In this document: in pieces, positions 33,953-46,300 of the stretch | Numbering within the stretch: the first letter of the stretch is position 1 | How the letters are laid out: the number at the start of each line of letters is the position of its first letter | NCBI RefSeq assembly: GCF_963422355.1 | Contig: NC_085093.1 | Coordinates: 1,880,551-1,944,550, forward strand | Length of the DNA stretch: 64,000 nt | Reading direction: 5' to 3' | Source: Corticium candelabrum | Lineage: Eukaryota; Porifera; Homoscleromorpha; Homosclerophorida; Plakinidae | Made by a program: the position numbers and the translations under genes | Notes under the pieces: model-generated | The model's input: the letters and a program-made list of their open reading frames with translations, nothing else | Told to the model about the DNA's origin: nothing | The model's database searches: none

Positions 33953-35691
33953 TGGCCTCGAATATTGGCTGATCGGCTTGAAATTGCAATCGACCTCTGC
34001 CGCGGCTAGCTGTGGAATGAGCAGCTCACACGAGTATGTATGCAAATGTAGTTAGTGCAATGTGTAGTAAGTAGTGACGTATGCACCGGTATTTTGCGGG
34101 ACGGTCTTTCATTGGTGGGGTTGGAAATTATATGCTAAAATGATGCAAGTAATGCATTTCCTCGTACAGCAGTGTACATACATGCATGTACCATGGCTTG
34201 AGCGACAAGGTACATACACTTGGAGAACCAAATTACATCTACAGAAATTTCTAACTTCAACGAAGAGAATACAATTGTAGCTTTATTAGTCTATGATCCA
34301 ACTCCAGAATTGTGACATGTCGTTGCACCTCTCGTCCGACTTTTATCTTTCAGTGGATTTGTAAGACCTAGAAGGTGCTTAGTGCAAATCCGGCAACTGA
34401 TATAACTATTACCTAACATCTTTCTAGTGTAACATGACCTCTAAATAGTACAGACAATGCGGTGTCACTTAATTAGCATCTGAGTGTGCGTGAAGCAATG
34501 TCGTGTGTTACGCAACTTTTCTACTTACATGCTAGCTAATCGAATTAGCCTTAGCCAAGCCATGAAACCGGATCCGGGGTCGCACGTCACTACACGGTGT
34601 TTCGGGGTATCAACTTAGTTGCGCACGTGCCAAACGACGTGACAGCGAAATTGTTGGCAATTACGATTTTTTAAGTCTAAGCATTCGTTGTATGCACTCT
34701 TTTCTAATACACACTTAATTATTAATCACGTCTGCCTGTGAAATTATTTGTGCGCTTCCATTGATGTTGATTTTAAATTTTCTTTTGTTTGAGGTCGTTT
34801 TGTGAAGGAGGATAATTCATGCTGTAGCTCACGTCTCCGGGCTTTCCCAAATACTTACTTCTCTGGGAATGAAGAGCAGAATAACAGCGATTTACTTAAA
34901 GGGGAAGTCCAACAAAAATGAACTTAACTTGTATGAGTAGATCTTACCAAGACAAACCGATCGGTTTAAGTTACTCTGTTATCTTCGCTTTTGTATACGA
35001 GAACGAGCGATGTTTCTGTGATGTGCAACGCCCACGCACCTGCTCCGCGCTTCCTGGTCGATTAAGCTCCGCCCACTGCGAATAAATCAATGTGTTTACG
35101 GATGACTACTACGGATATATCGAGAATGCCGAATGTGAATGCGAAGATATTATGAAGATCTGTCTTCTTGCCGTCAGTGGTTCCTCTCTAAAGTAAATGG
35201 TGTCGGTAGAGCTGTTTTCCCGCCAGACTTTGAAGCAGAACTCCTCAATACCACGGCGTACCTAGAGAACGCGCTTGTGCTTGAGTATTTGTTTATCCTT
35301 GTTCTTTTAATATCCGAAGAGAAACGTTCAGTGCGCCGTCTGGCGTGTGCAACAGAGGATGATCTTATTTTCACATTATCTAGCTATATTTTATCTCTAC
35401 AGAGAATCTATGATTGCATCAACTTGATTGCATCAAGGCTGCGTTTTTGAGCTCTACAAAACCAATTGAAGTGCCTACTCTCCCACTTTTCTAATTCTAG
35501 ACAACACATGCAGTAGGTCTAGTAGGTACAAATCATGCGGTTGCACAGTTTGTATGTTGGTCTTAGTCTATGGGCCAGCCCAGGAAAAGTGCTGTAAAAG
35601 CAGAGTTACGTTTCCTCCCTCGTCCAATAAAGGTTTATCACCTTAGATCAAATAAAAATAAGCATAGAAATAGAATTCCGAATGTTGCAAC
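33953..35691. other. 5' flank of synaptogyrin copy 2 and spacer
   Basis: About 33990-34250 and 34850-34890 match 51280-51500 and 51560-51610 upstream of copy 3, so the duplication extends over the promoter. A 103-codon plus-strand frame at 35139-35450 has no recognisable domain. Otherwise nothing seen. Confidence 0.45.
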
Positions 35692-38408
35692 ATGAAAAAA
35701 GGTCGCAAGTTGCCCAATTTGACGACAGAAAGTGGCCGGTTGCTACGCATGCGTAGTAACTTCGTGACTACAGAACACCCGGGTTTTCCTAACGCGGAAG
35801 AGCTGCTGAAGGCAATGGAGAGTGTTTACGAAGACTTTGAAGATCGAGACTTAGCTAGTTTGAACGCAGAATACCAGCAGTACACTTTAGATGGTTTTAG
35901 CTTGCCTAAGAAGCGCCCTACGCTAGATTTCAGTGTATGTCTGCGCAACCTGCCAGGTAAATCATGTCCACAAGACCAAGAGTCGATCTAGTTTCCCTTG
36001 TATCTTGGAGGACATTTCTTCACGCAGCAAGTTTACGCGGTGATTCCAGAATGGCTGATTGAATGCAAGCAAGCCACTTGGCGTGTTCCACCGTCGATGT
36101 TACCAAACCTATACTTCGAAGTTTTATCTGGCTAGAGTTTCTGAGCGAAGATTAGGTCAGTCTGATTTAAGTTCTATAAACCCTGCGTTTTTTAGTAGCG
36201 TTTACAAGCTCGAACGTAGCAGCATCGTGACGGCAACAGATCTGTCTAGTGACCAGACCTCGGCAGCTCCGCCCACAGCTCCGCCCAGAAGCAGTAGCAG
36301 TACCGCAGCGGCAGCAGCAAGAGGGTTTACAGGGAAATGTCTCTTCTGTAAGGCTGTTGACAAAAAGGTTAGAGACAATACTGGCAAACGCAGAAAGGTA
36401 GAAAAGTTAAGTAGATGCATGACTAAGGAAGCTGCCGAAGCAATACATAGATCTGCGGAAATTTACAACGACGAGGACATGCTGCTTCTAACTCGTGTCT
36501 CTAAAGACTTTAGGCCTGTCCACACTAGACCAGAATGGATCGCGATCCGATCGTGATAGCGAGCGTCCACACTGCACTTTGAAAACGATACCTCCGCCTC
36601 ATTTCGGTATCACGTGACTGATGACCGATGTGTAGGTGTGGTTTCTTTGCTTGTAGAAAGCGTTGATACAGCGACGTAAGGTGAGCGAGAACAAAGACGA
36701 GTGAGGAGTGCTAGATGTTTCGACTGCACGCGTAGCGTACGTGAAGGTAACGCCCACTACTTCTAATTGGATTCAACCGATCGCGATCGGATCGCGATCG
36801 AATCCACCTCGCGATGTGGATCGGATGGATCGCGATCGAGTTGCAAGTGTGGACAGCGTTGCGGTTGGATCGCGATCGGATCGCGATCCAGTTGCCATGT
36901 GGACAGGCCTTTTGTTGCTTTGTAAATTCAGTACCACCGATCCTGCTACTCAGAATACACCCATAAGAAGAAACTGACTGCAGCACAGAAAGTTGCATCA
37001 GGTGTAGCAGAACAAGGTGACAAGGGCACCATCTATGCGTTAGCTTTCACTAGTCTTGCTGAGGTTGTTGAAGAGCGAATCATTCATCAACATGAAGTAA
37101 TAAGTCTGTCGGGTGTGAGGTTGATGTATGAGCGTACTTTGATGGATTTGGATTCAGATATCCAACCTGGTCGGTACCGTAGTGAAAGGTTAAAGCGTCG
37201 TCTCGAGAACCATTTTGGTGACCGGTTAGAGTTGGGAAGTCTAGCCATTGCAAAACCAAGTCTGGTGGCTTTCTTATGTATGCTTCTGACATCTCCCGTG
37301 CTCGCCTTAAAGAGTTTTACGACACGCGTCTTTCTCAAACAGAGGATGAAGATGATTCTTCAGCTGCAGATATTGATATAGATTGGACTGCGCCAAGAGA
37401 TTCGCAAACAGATGTTGCGGATGCGTTCCACACAGCCGCCTGTCTGAGGAACGTCATGTTAGATATCCCCTCTAGTCCATGGCCACCAGGGCCACAAGAT
37501 GTCGAAAATTCGGACGTCGTTCGATCGGTTCCTGCCGCCTTGTTCAACTTTCTTGCTTGGCTTGTCGTAGGTAAGCACTGACTCCGTAGGTTGATGCATT
37601 CATCTAAGGTCCATTTGTTGACATTTTTCTAGGTCCTGAAGAGAGTGAAAATGAATTATCATCTGCTTTCTCTTCTCATCTCACTGTTACTTCACCTTAT
37701 CATAAACGCCGTGTATTGTCCATAGCTCAAGATATTATTTTTTGCTCTACGAATGGAAGAGTTAAGCCACCGAAACACCTGTCTTTGGCAGTCACTGTTC
37801 ATCATTTGACTGGCAGCACTCAGCTTGTACAACTACTAAATCGTTTTGGCCATGCTATTAGCATATCTCAGCTTCAGCTGCTGGAAACAGCTATTGCACA
37901 AAATCAGTTGTCAAGAAACTCCCAACTCCCTTCAAATATCATCCCAAATGTCCCAGCCGTGTTTTGTTGGGACAACAATGATATCATGGAAGAGACGCGT
38001 ACCGGAGCTGGAACCACCCATTGCATTAATGAAATAGTTATACAAAGATCTTCTCGCAATTGCGACGTAGCCGTACCGTTGCCAAAAGGGCCATCAAAGC
38101 CTACTAGGGAGCGTACACTGCACCCTTCGCCTGTGGAGCTTGATCACTACAATGCGGGTCGAAGAAAAGGTGGTACTTCGACCAAGATAGACATCGCGGC
38201 ACTGGATAGTGCTCAGTGTTTGTCGACTCACATTGCAGAATCAATGCGCCGCGACATGACTTGGATTCTTTGCCGATTAGCAACAGAGGAAGAGATCGAG
38301 ACCGCGTTGGGTACATCTCAAGAAAGCCAACTGGTGCCTTCATGGACAGATTTCAATATTGCTGTATCTAGAGATGTCCCTTGGTCAGTGGATGGTCCGG
38401 CCATTTAA
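35692..38408 (+). pseudogene. Transposon-type protein of unclassified family, broken
   Basis: Coding blocks: 35692-35960 (acidic, ending near a GTAAAT donor); about 36080-36510 with HRRCYQTYTSKFYLAR and a CLFCKAVDKK zinc-binding motif; a 399-bp MITE; about 36927-37580 with YHRSCYSEYTHKKKL and a long helical region ending at a GTAAG donor (about 37571); and 37634-38408 starting after TTTTCTAG with PEESENEL and containing CWDNNDIMEETRTGAGTTHC. The D-N-N-D...TG.GTTH pattern and paired H..CY..YT motifs occur in large invertebrate protein families that look transposon-derived; I cannot assign a superfamily. Joining the MITE flanks shows a TAA where the surrounding reading frame should continue. 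The 3' end runs into a foldback element at 38383. Confidence 0.6.
36512..36910. mobile_element. MITE with GATCGCGATC-rich arms
   Basis: The ends AGGCCTGTCCACA (36512) and its complement (to 36910) continue into TGGATCGCGATCCGATCG on both sides. TTT on each flank may be a 3-bp target duplication. GGATCGCGATCC palindromes recur five or more times inside. It interrupts the transposon-type gene at 35.7-38.4 kb. Confidence 0.8.
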
Positions 38409-40135
38409 TTTTCTACATTTCAATTTTCATGTTTTCATTTTTCAATTTTTAATTTTTAGTTATTTTTTTACAAAATTTTGATATTTAAATTTTAATTTTT
38501 AATTTTTTGCTTGCATTCTTATTTAAAATTTTTTTTTATTAAATTTTAACTTTTAATTTTTAATTTTTATTTTTATTTTTATTTTTGTAAAATAGTTTTT
38601 CATCTTTTGATGTTTGATTCTTGTGATCTTTAGATTTATCTTTTAAAGTTTGATTTTTAGGCACGTATGTGCTCAAAACTAGAAACTTGAACGCGCAGTT
38701 TGCTTTTCTATTTCTAACATGAATAGAAAATAGAAAATAGATAATTGAAAAGACCCAAGACACTAGACACAGCAGGGGTTTCAGCGGGGCTTTCATTCGT
38801 GCGCGTGTCTTAGGAGATCATGTTTCCAACACACAAGCAGGTGTTGGTTTTACTTTACTTTCCGTCACGTGCCAAACCACGTTGGCAGCTCTTGACAACT
38901 CCACTCTGACACACAACGCTGTGCCAGTGAATACTGCAGTCCCTAGCAATGTAGGTACGTGCATTGTACACAAGACGCTACCTTTACCGTAGATGAACCG
39001 ATTGGAGAGGAAATGCTACGAATATATATTACAGATGTATTTAGCTAATTAGCTAGGCTTCGCACTAGCTGATCGCCGAGTTGGCAACTGTGGTGACGAA
39101 GTCTACAGACTCGTTCCTTGTCTAAGAAAAATCGAGGCACAATTGAAACATCGAACCCGTCAATCTATTACAAGCAGTAGACTACGCGCTTTCACGAGCA
39201 CACTACACGGTACCGTACAAGGGTGGGCGTGGTACTCTATAGCAGGTCACATTTCTTCATTTGCATGACGTCGCACAACTCACCAAGCAAACAGACATGC
39301 ACGCACAACTCACCAAGCAAACAGACATGCACGTCCATCGTTCTAAAACGCCTTCTGAACTCTATTTGAAGTCAACTCAACTGAAATCTATTTGCTCAAC
39401 TCAACTCAATTAATTAACTCAACTAACGTAGAACAGTGTGCGGCTACAACTGAAAGAACATGGTCATACATGTAGCTACAGCTAGTTACTAAGTAGACTA
39501 CTATGCCAATGCTGCGTATAGCTACTGTACTAGAGTCAATAGTGTTAGACAATGATTGTAGAGTTCTACCGTGTCACTCGGTGATGTCTGGGCTGTCATT
39601 GTCGACGCGTACGTTCATATCTGCAACCAAGATGCGTGACGAGAAGGCTCCAGCACCTTGGGTTGTGGCAGATGGAAACACAATTGGTAGTTCCGTGTCC
39701 GACGAAATGAAGAAATGTGACCTGCTACAGAGTACCACGCCCACCCTTGTATGGTACCGTGTAGGCCTAGTAGTGTGCCCGTAAAGCGCGCAGTCTACTA
39801 CTTGTAGTATAGGTTGACGGTTTCGATGTTTTATATGTGTCTCGATTTTTCCTAGACAACAAACGAATTTGTATACTTCTTCACCACGGTTGCCAACTCG
39901 GCGATCTGCTAGGGCGGAGCCTATTTAGGTACAGTACATATCTAGTAGAGCTAGATATTCGTAGCATTTCCCTCCAACCGGTTCATCTACGGTAAAGGTA
40001 GCGTGTTGTGTACAATGCACGTACCTATACAGCTAGGGACCGAGGTATTCACTGGCACAACGTTGTGTCAAATTAAAAAACCAAAACATAAAAATTGAAA
40101 TGTAGAAAATTAAATGGCCGGACCATCCACTGACC
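38383..40135. mobile_element. Foldback element, ~1.75 kb
   Basis: The outer inverted repeats are about 45 bp: 38383-38427 (GGTCAGTGGATGGTCCGGCC...) against 40091-40135. The inner arms, about 38909-39266 against 39703-40072, are again reverse complements over about 350 bp. The left side has an additional ~480-bp T-rich stretch (38428-38908) missing on the right. The loop is about 39267-39702 and contains two copies of a 30-bp direct repeat (CACAACTCACCAAGCAAACA..., 39273-39333). No transposase seen. It abuts the gene at 35.7-38.4 kb. Confidence 0.8.
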
Positions 40136-40226
40136 GAATTTCCTATAAATCTCGTTATGTGATTGCTGTGACTTGACGTCGAGGAAATACACGCATGCGC
40201 ATTGTGACGACAGGTTTGAATGGTTT

Positions 40227-43140
40227 TCACCTATACTTCACTATTGAACTGAACAGTCTCAACTCTACAAAAAGTAACTGACTATTCAACGTTCTTCTTT
40301 CCACATGCAAGGCCTTTGTCAGTGATGGCCTTACCCATCTTTGCCATGAATCTTTGAGATTGTCTTCCTTTGACTGAGGGAAGAGTTTGAAGTAGTGACC
40401 TAGAACAACAAATGCAACAACAATCATGCTGACTGACACAATTTACTCTACAGTTTGCGTGTTGTCATACTTCAGATGGCTTCTAGTATCTTTGGATCTA
40501 GTGGCTGTTTTGATTGGTCACGTGAACCGTTGCAAGTAGAGGCTCCCAAGACAGCAGGCTCAAATACAATGTCAAGAAGCAATAAGGCCAGCTGGTTCCT
40601 CCGCCCCGACTTCAGCTCCACCCTTCTCAGTGCTACTTTGTCCACAAAAACACTGCAAGACACATCACCAACTGGGATGGTACTTGCTAAGAACAGAAAT
40701 ATGGAACAACATTAGTGTTTGGAAGAAAACTGAAATATCATCTGTAACGTACAAGCTGTTTCATCAGAAAGCACTGCCTTCTTTGGACTGCCATACTGTT
40801 GAGGTGTTACTTGTTCACCAGCAGTTGGAGTATGGGTAGCAAGAGACTACATACAATAGAGAAATTTGCGAGTTTATAAAAATAGTAAAAATCACAGATT
40901 TCAAGTACTGTAATAGAACCCAACATGCAGTCATATAGTCTCTACAATATTCAAGAAAGAGGATACATACACAATAACTAACAACCTACTCCAAAAGAAA
41001 ACACAAACAGTTAAAGAATTCTAAAGTGTGGGCAATAAAATACTTGCATGCATTTACCATACACCTCAAACTTGCAATGTAAGTACACGTCTTGCTGACT
41101 CGCACAACACAAATTCCATGCAAACACGCAATTTGCACAAGTTATTGTACAAAATGAGTACGTATAACTGCTTTGGAAAACAGTAAGATGTACATCGATG
41201 CTGCATGTTGTTTGCCCAGTCTTCAAATATGTGATGTTTTAGACAAAGCAAATTGAAACTTCACATACAACCTAGCTCCTCCCTAACCTTGCAATGCATA
41301 GCAGCTTGAGAATAGGATAAGGTAAATGTTCAAAACAGACATATTTGAGGCAAACCTACTAGCATTACTGTAAAGCGTTGTCTTACTCTATGTCATCAAG
41401 ACAACCACAGATGACCAGACCACCTAGAAAATTGGCTATAAAGTATACATTCCACTGTATGCTCCACCTAAAAAACAAATGTGAATACTACTGCCAACAA
41501 AGGTGGTCATTTGTGGTCATTTTGATTACATACTAGGGAAGAATGATCGATGCAGTGACGCTTCTAGTTTTACATCGTTCAAAAGCATCTGATCAACTTT
41601 ACACTGCTTTAGAGCAGTCACTGGACAAGACGAGGAGAAGTGTTTTGAGACTCACATTGTCGTACACCACTACTAGGCCAAATCATAACAACTCAGTGTG
41701 GGTAGCCACAATGTAAGACAAATTGCCTGGCTATTAAAAAGCAACGAAACTCACTTTTGACTTGGCATCCTTTAGGATTTTTTCAATATTGCATACTCTC
41801 TCAACGACCTCCTTCACATGCTTCTCCAATGACTGCAGTGCAACCATGATTGCAACTTGGCCTGTTTCCTCAGGAGATGGCTAGAAACAGAAGCAGTCAG
41901 AAATCTTATGCTCAAATTAAAGCAAAAAAAGTCTTACATCACGTTCACCATAGACAATATCACTCATATCAAGGCACTAAGCAGAATCAATCACAAGCAT
42001 TATAATCATCACTGCAAGGTAATCAGTGAAGGCAAAGCAACCAACTTTGCTAGATTCAAGTAACTCCTTTGATTTTTCTCTTGTCTGAACATAGAAAGCC
42101 AAAGTGTCAGAATTGGATCCAACTTATACGCACCATGGTGATGTTGTAATAAGTATATGACTACCTGGCCACTTTTACTAAAAGGTTCAGAGTCTTCCAA
42201 ATCATCATTGCACTAAATATTTAAAAAAGAACTAATCTGCCTGAAGTACCAGTTAGGAATGTACATGCAGCAATTATGATTGAAATTTACCACAAAGTCA
42301 GCTGCAGCTTTGAGTAAGAAAGCATTATTTGAGACACATGCCTCCCTCCGGGCTTCAATTAACAGCTGCACTGCTCTTCTTCTTCTTCTTCTTCTTCTTC
42401 TTTTTTGTCTCGACTACTTCAGAGACTTCCTGCTCAAAATACGAATTGATACTACCTGCAGCTATCTAAAAACAAAAATGTATGACCTTGGTATCTAATT
42501 CAAGTTGCCTCTTGACTGCCCCTGAACTGCACACTAGAGAAAGAAACAATGTTTGTTTACTTTGTGATCATATGACAGAATAATTGCTACAACATTCATT
42601 ACAAACAGCAAGGATGCAAGACACTGTTAGCTGCCAGTGTACTTCTGACACAGAATGTAAAAATTACAAGATGACATCTATACCTACTTAGAATGATGAC
42701 GTACATAACCGCGTACTGAAGACAAAAAACCGAAAAATTTACAATAAAATTTACAATAAAATTTATGAACTTACGGCGAGGAACTTCGACGACTCTTGCG
42801 TCATAAAACTTCTTCATGGGGCTCCAATAAGCCATTACTGGATCTCCGACTGTAACAGTACAGTACGTAAGCGATTTCGTCGCAGTTCGCGCTCCTCAAT
42901 TTCCAAGACTTGGATCTGAAAACAGTTCGAGTTTGGTTGCCCTGGGGAAACAATCCTCTAATGCCAGGATCGTGTTCCATTTCTGCAGAACAAACATATT
43001 TCTAGATACAATTATATATAGGTATAGCAGTTATACCTTTACACTTTACCGTTATCGTCGCCCAAATTGGAATCCACTTCGTAGTTGGCAAGAGCTATAG
43101 TGGCTGGACGGGTTTTCTTTCTTCGATCCTTTGCAGACAT
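40227..43140 (-). CDS. BEN-domain protein, multi-exon (approximate model)
   Basis: A gene with many short exons on minus. Exon 1 (43140-43050) starts MSAKDRRKKTRPATIALANY. Later blocks are near 42920-42865 (EIEERELRRNRLRT), 42855-42778 (VMAYWSPMKKFYDARVVEVP), 42533-42495 (AVKRQLELDTK), 42457-42290 (an acidic then polylysine stretch encoded by an AAG microsatellite, then a helical segment), 42200-42173, 41878-41755 (coiled-coil-like LEKHVKEVVERVCNIEKILKD), 40845-40755, and 40714-40461 plus about 40401-40227. The last two carry a BEN-type domain (RNQLALLLLDIVFEPAVLG...LDPKILEAI, then HYFKLFPQSK...W). BEN domains bind DNA or chromatin proteins. The AAG run seems to change frame, and a TGA follows LEAI at the last junction, so it may be a pseudogene or use unusual splicing. 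Exon edges are uncertain. Confidence 0.55.
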
Positions 43141-43325
43141 TGAGATTGAAAGACACACAAGACGTCAAAAGACCACGTGGAATCTGAAATCACCGACAAA
43201 CACTACGCGAGAGCGACTACCGATTCGCTGTTGCTTCATTCCAACGGGCAGTTGACAACTTGACAACTTTACATACGGGAGGTAAAGCACATACGGGAGG
43301 TAAAGCACATATGGAAGGTTCCTAG
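43141..43325. promoter_or_regulatory. Short bidirectional promoter region
   Basis: Only 185 bp separate the start codons of the BEN-domain gene (minus) and the tnp2-like gene (plus). It contains about 2.5 copies of an 18-bp repeat (ACATACGGGAGGTAAAGC, about 43271-43318). No TATA box stands out. The regulatory role is inferred from the head-to-head layout. Confidence 0.5.
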
Positions 43326-46300
43326 ATGATGGCGTCTGGAGGAAAGCGTGGTCCCTACAGAGAGTATCTTCGGAACACGGAGATGATGCCAAGAAGAATG
43401 AGACTTGAAGTTGAGGAAGCAATCTATCGAGAAAAGGAACTACCAAAAGATTCTGAAATTTGGAAGATGAGACGACAACAGACATTTCCTTTCTTCAGTG
43501 GTCACCTGGCAACAGTAACAGAGAAGCAGGTGAGTAGTAAGTCTTTATATGGGAATACTTTAGTTTTTATTTATAGAGATGGATTGATTTGATTAACTAG
43601 CTTAATTGTCAGACAAGAGCAATTGTATACATGTAGTCATATGCTGGGCGTTTTCTTTATTATGTTGAGACTTAAAGTCATCTCTGTGTTCACCTGATAT
43701 TAATCAGTCAATGATGTCTGTAGAAAATGTACCCGATGATGCTGAGTCACAGTGTTCAGTCTCGGTGGAAACTGAGTCTGTATCTTCAATTGAGCAAGAG
43801 AGCACCGGCCTACCTGAAGATTGTCAAGAAGACACTGATTCCTTGTGTAGTCAAATGATTCTGACAAAGGAGAAGGATCTGACAGATGGAACTGGGCAGA
43901 ACATTTCTTTGCTGGCCACTCTCAGTTTGATCTGGAAGAGCCTGAAGTAAATTATGGGTCTGCAAGTTGTGATGGTAATGTTGACACAAATGCAGATGAA
44001 AGAATATTTTCTGGCTGTCCATTGACGTTAAATTTGAATGCAGTCCTTATAATGGAGTTCCTGGTTTACCATAAGATATCTCAGAAGGCTGCTGAAGATA
44101 TAGTCGAGCTTCTTACTGCTCACTTTCCTCCAGGGTATAAACTGTTTACATCACTATACAGGCTCAAGTCTCACTGGAGGAAGCAATCTGCCATGTCTAA
44201 ATATGAAAAGAGACTTGTTTGCTCTAACTGTGACACCATAATGCAAGAGGATGAACAACACTGTGGACATCCTGAGTGCCTTGGTGTGTGTCGACCTCTT
44301 GAGTTTCTAGTCCTTACGTTAATATTGAAACTGCTCTTGGACAGTTATTCTGTGGTAGGCATTTTGATAATAGTTGTCATTTCTGTCATTATATTGTTTA
44401 CTTTCTATTGCAGACCCTGCTTTTTGCTCTCAGCTGCTAAGAAACTTTGAGGAGCAATCGTTGTTTTCTGACATCACCAGTGGGTCTAGCTACAGGTATA
44501 TGACTAGGATTGGGCACACCCAGACACTTTGGAATATAACACTGACCTTAAACACTGATGGAGTTTCTATTTGGAAACATCGAGAAGTGGTTCACTTTGG
44601 CCAGTATACCTTATCGTGGATGAGCTCTCACCTAAATCTCGGTAGAGTATGCAGCATATTAGTATATCTGCCATTAGTAAGTCAGTATATTTGTTTACTG
44701 TGTAGTGTTTATAGGTATTCTTTGAAGTATTTCATCTTGTATGCTTTGTGGTTCCAGCCTGGGAAGTCACCTATTCAAGCTTTTCTTGACCCTCTCATCA
44801 AGCAAATTGGTGTGCTTTCAAGTGAAGGTATGAATTTTGTTACAGTGTTGAAGTTAGTGGTATTTTTGACATATTATGTATGGGCAATGTAGGTGCTCTA
44901 TTTGAGACTGCTAGAGGAATGCAGCGTTGTAGAGCTCGCCTTGTCTTGGTGACATGTGACCTCCCAGCTAGGGCAATGCTACTGTGCATGAAAATTGTTA
45001 ATGGCATTGCTGCATGTTGCTATGGTTACCATCCTGGAATGACTATTGGAGATGACCATTTACATCGGTACTGGCTGTACGATGGTACTTTAGAGAGAAG
45101 AACGCATGAATCTATGAAACAAGATGTTCTAACTGCAACAGCAACTAATTCAGCAGTACGTATAGTTTTTTGTTTCTTTTTTATTGTGTTGTTACTTTAT
45201 GCATTATTTTGCAATGTCGTGGTGTGCTTCCTGTGGTTTCTCCTTTAATAGCAGCACCGGGTTTCAACATGGTCGACAATGTTACAATTGATTATATGCA
45301 TGTAGTGTATCTCGGCATTGTTCGGGCACTTCTTGATATGTGGTTGACTCAACAATCTGAATCTTACTTTATTGGTGATAAGGTATAGAGATCAACTGTC
45401 TTATTTTAGTTACTATTTTAATTGACATTTCTTTGTGGAAACAGGTTGTGTTTCTGGATAGACGCCTTCTTTCCATATGTCCACCGATTGTTATCAATTG
45501 CAGTCCACACACTATGAAGGAATTCTATACTTGGGAAAGGTAGGTACTTCTTTAAGATTTTGTTGAGACTGACATCTAATCAGTACATTGTGCAGCTAAT
45601 GAGCTTCGCTCCTGGCCATTCCATTGGTCATTGCCTGTCTTACGTGGAGTTCTTCCAACAGAATACTTTGTCCATTATTCTTTGCTGGTGATTGGTTGCC
45701 GATTGCTTTATCAAAGTTATATATCAAGAGAGCAAATAGAAGAGGCTCATAAACTGCTGCTGAAGTTTTATCAAATTTATGAAGTTTTATATGGTATACA
45801 CGTGTTTCGTATTAATTGCTGTGTTTAAGCTATACCATGCCTTTGATTCTCTGATTCATTGGAATGAGTGCATACATCCTAATACATCCGTCTTATCTTT
45901 TGAACTCCGAGCTTCTCTTTATATATAGGCACAAAAGCAGTGACTATGAAAGTACACCTTCTGCAGCATTTGCGAGAAGTGCTTTGTGGGGTCATTCCTG
46001 CTTTTGGTATGAATCCCTAAATGGAGTTCTTAAAAGTTTGTACACGGCACACGATTTGTTTGCAGCCAGGTATACATAACTGTGAATTACCCCACCAAGC
46101 TGCTTGCTTGTAACTTTTGATTGTTGTGTGGGATTTAGGTTGCATCAGTTGTTATGATCATTAAGACCATTTCAGATGTGCTACCATCACTGACTGACCA
46201 GCTATTAGCACCACCTGTAGTTTGTTTGGCTACAAAATTTGGACTGATATGGTATGTAAGCTTAACATAATTATCAATTAATAGTAATGCTAATTAGATA

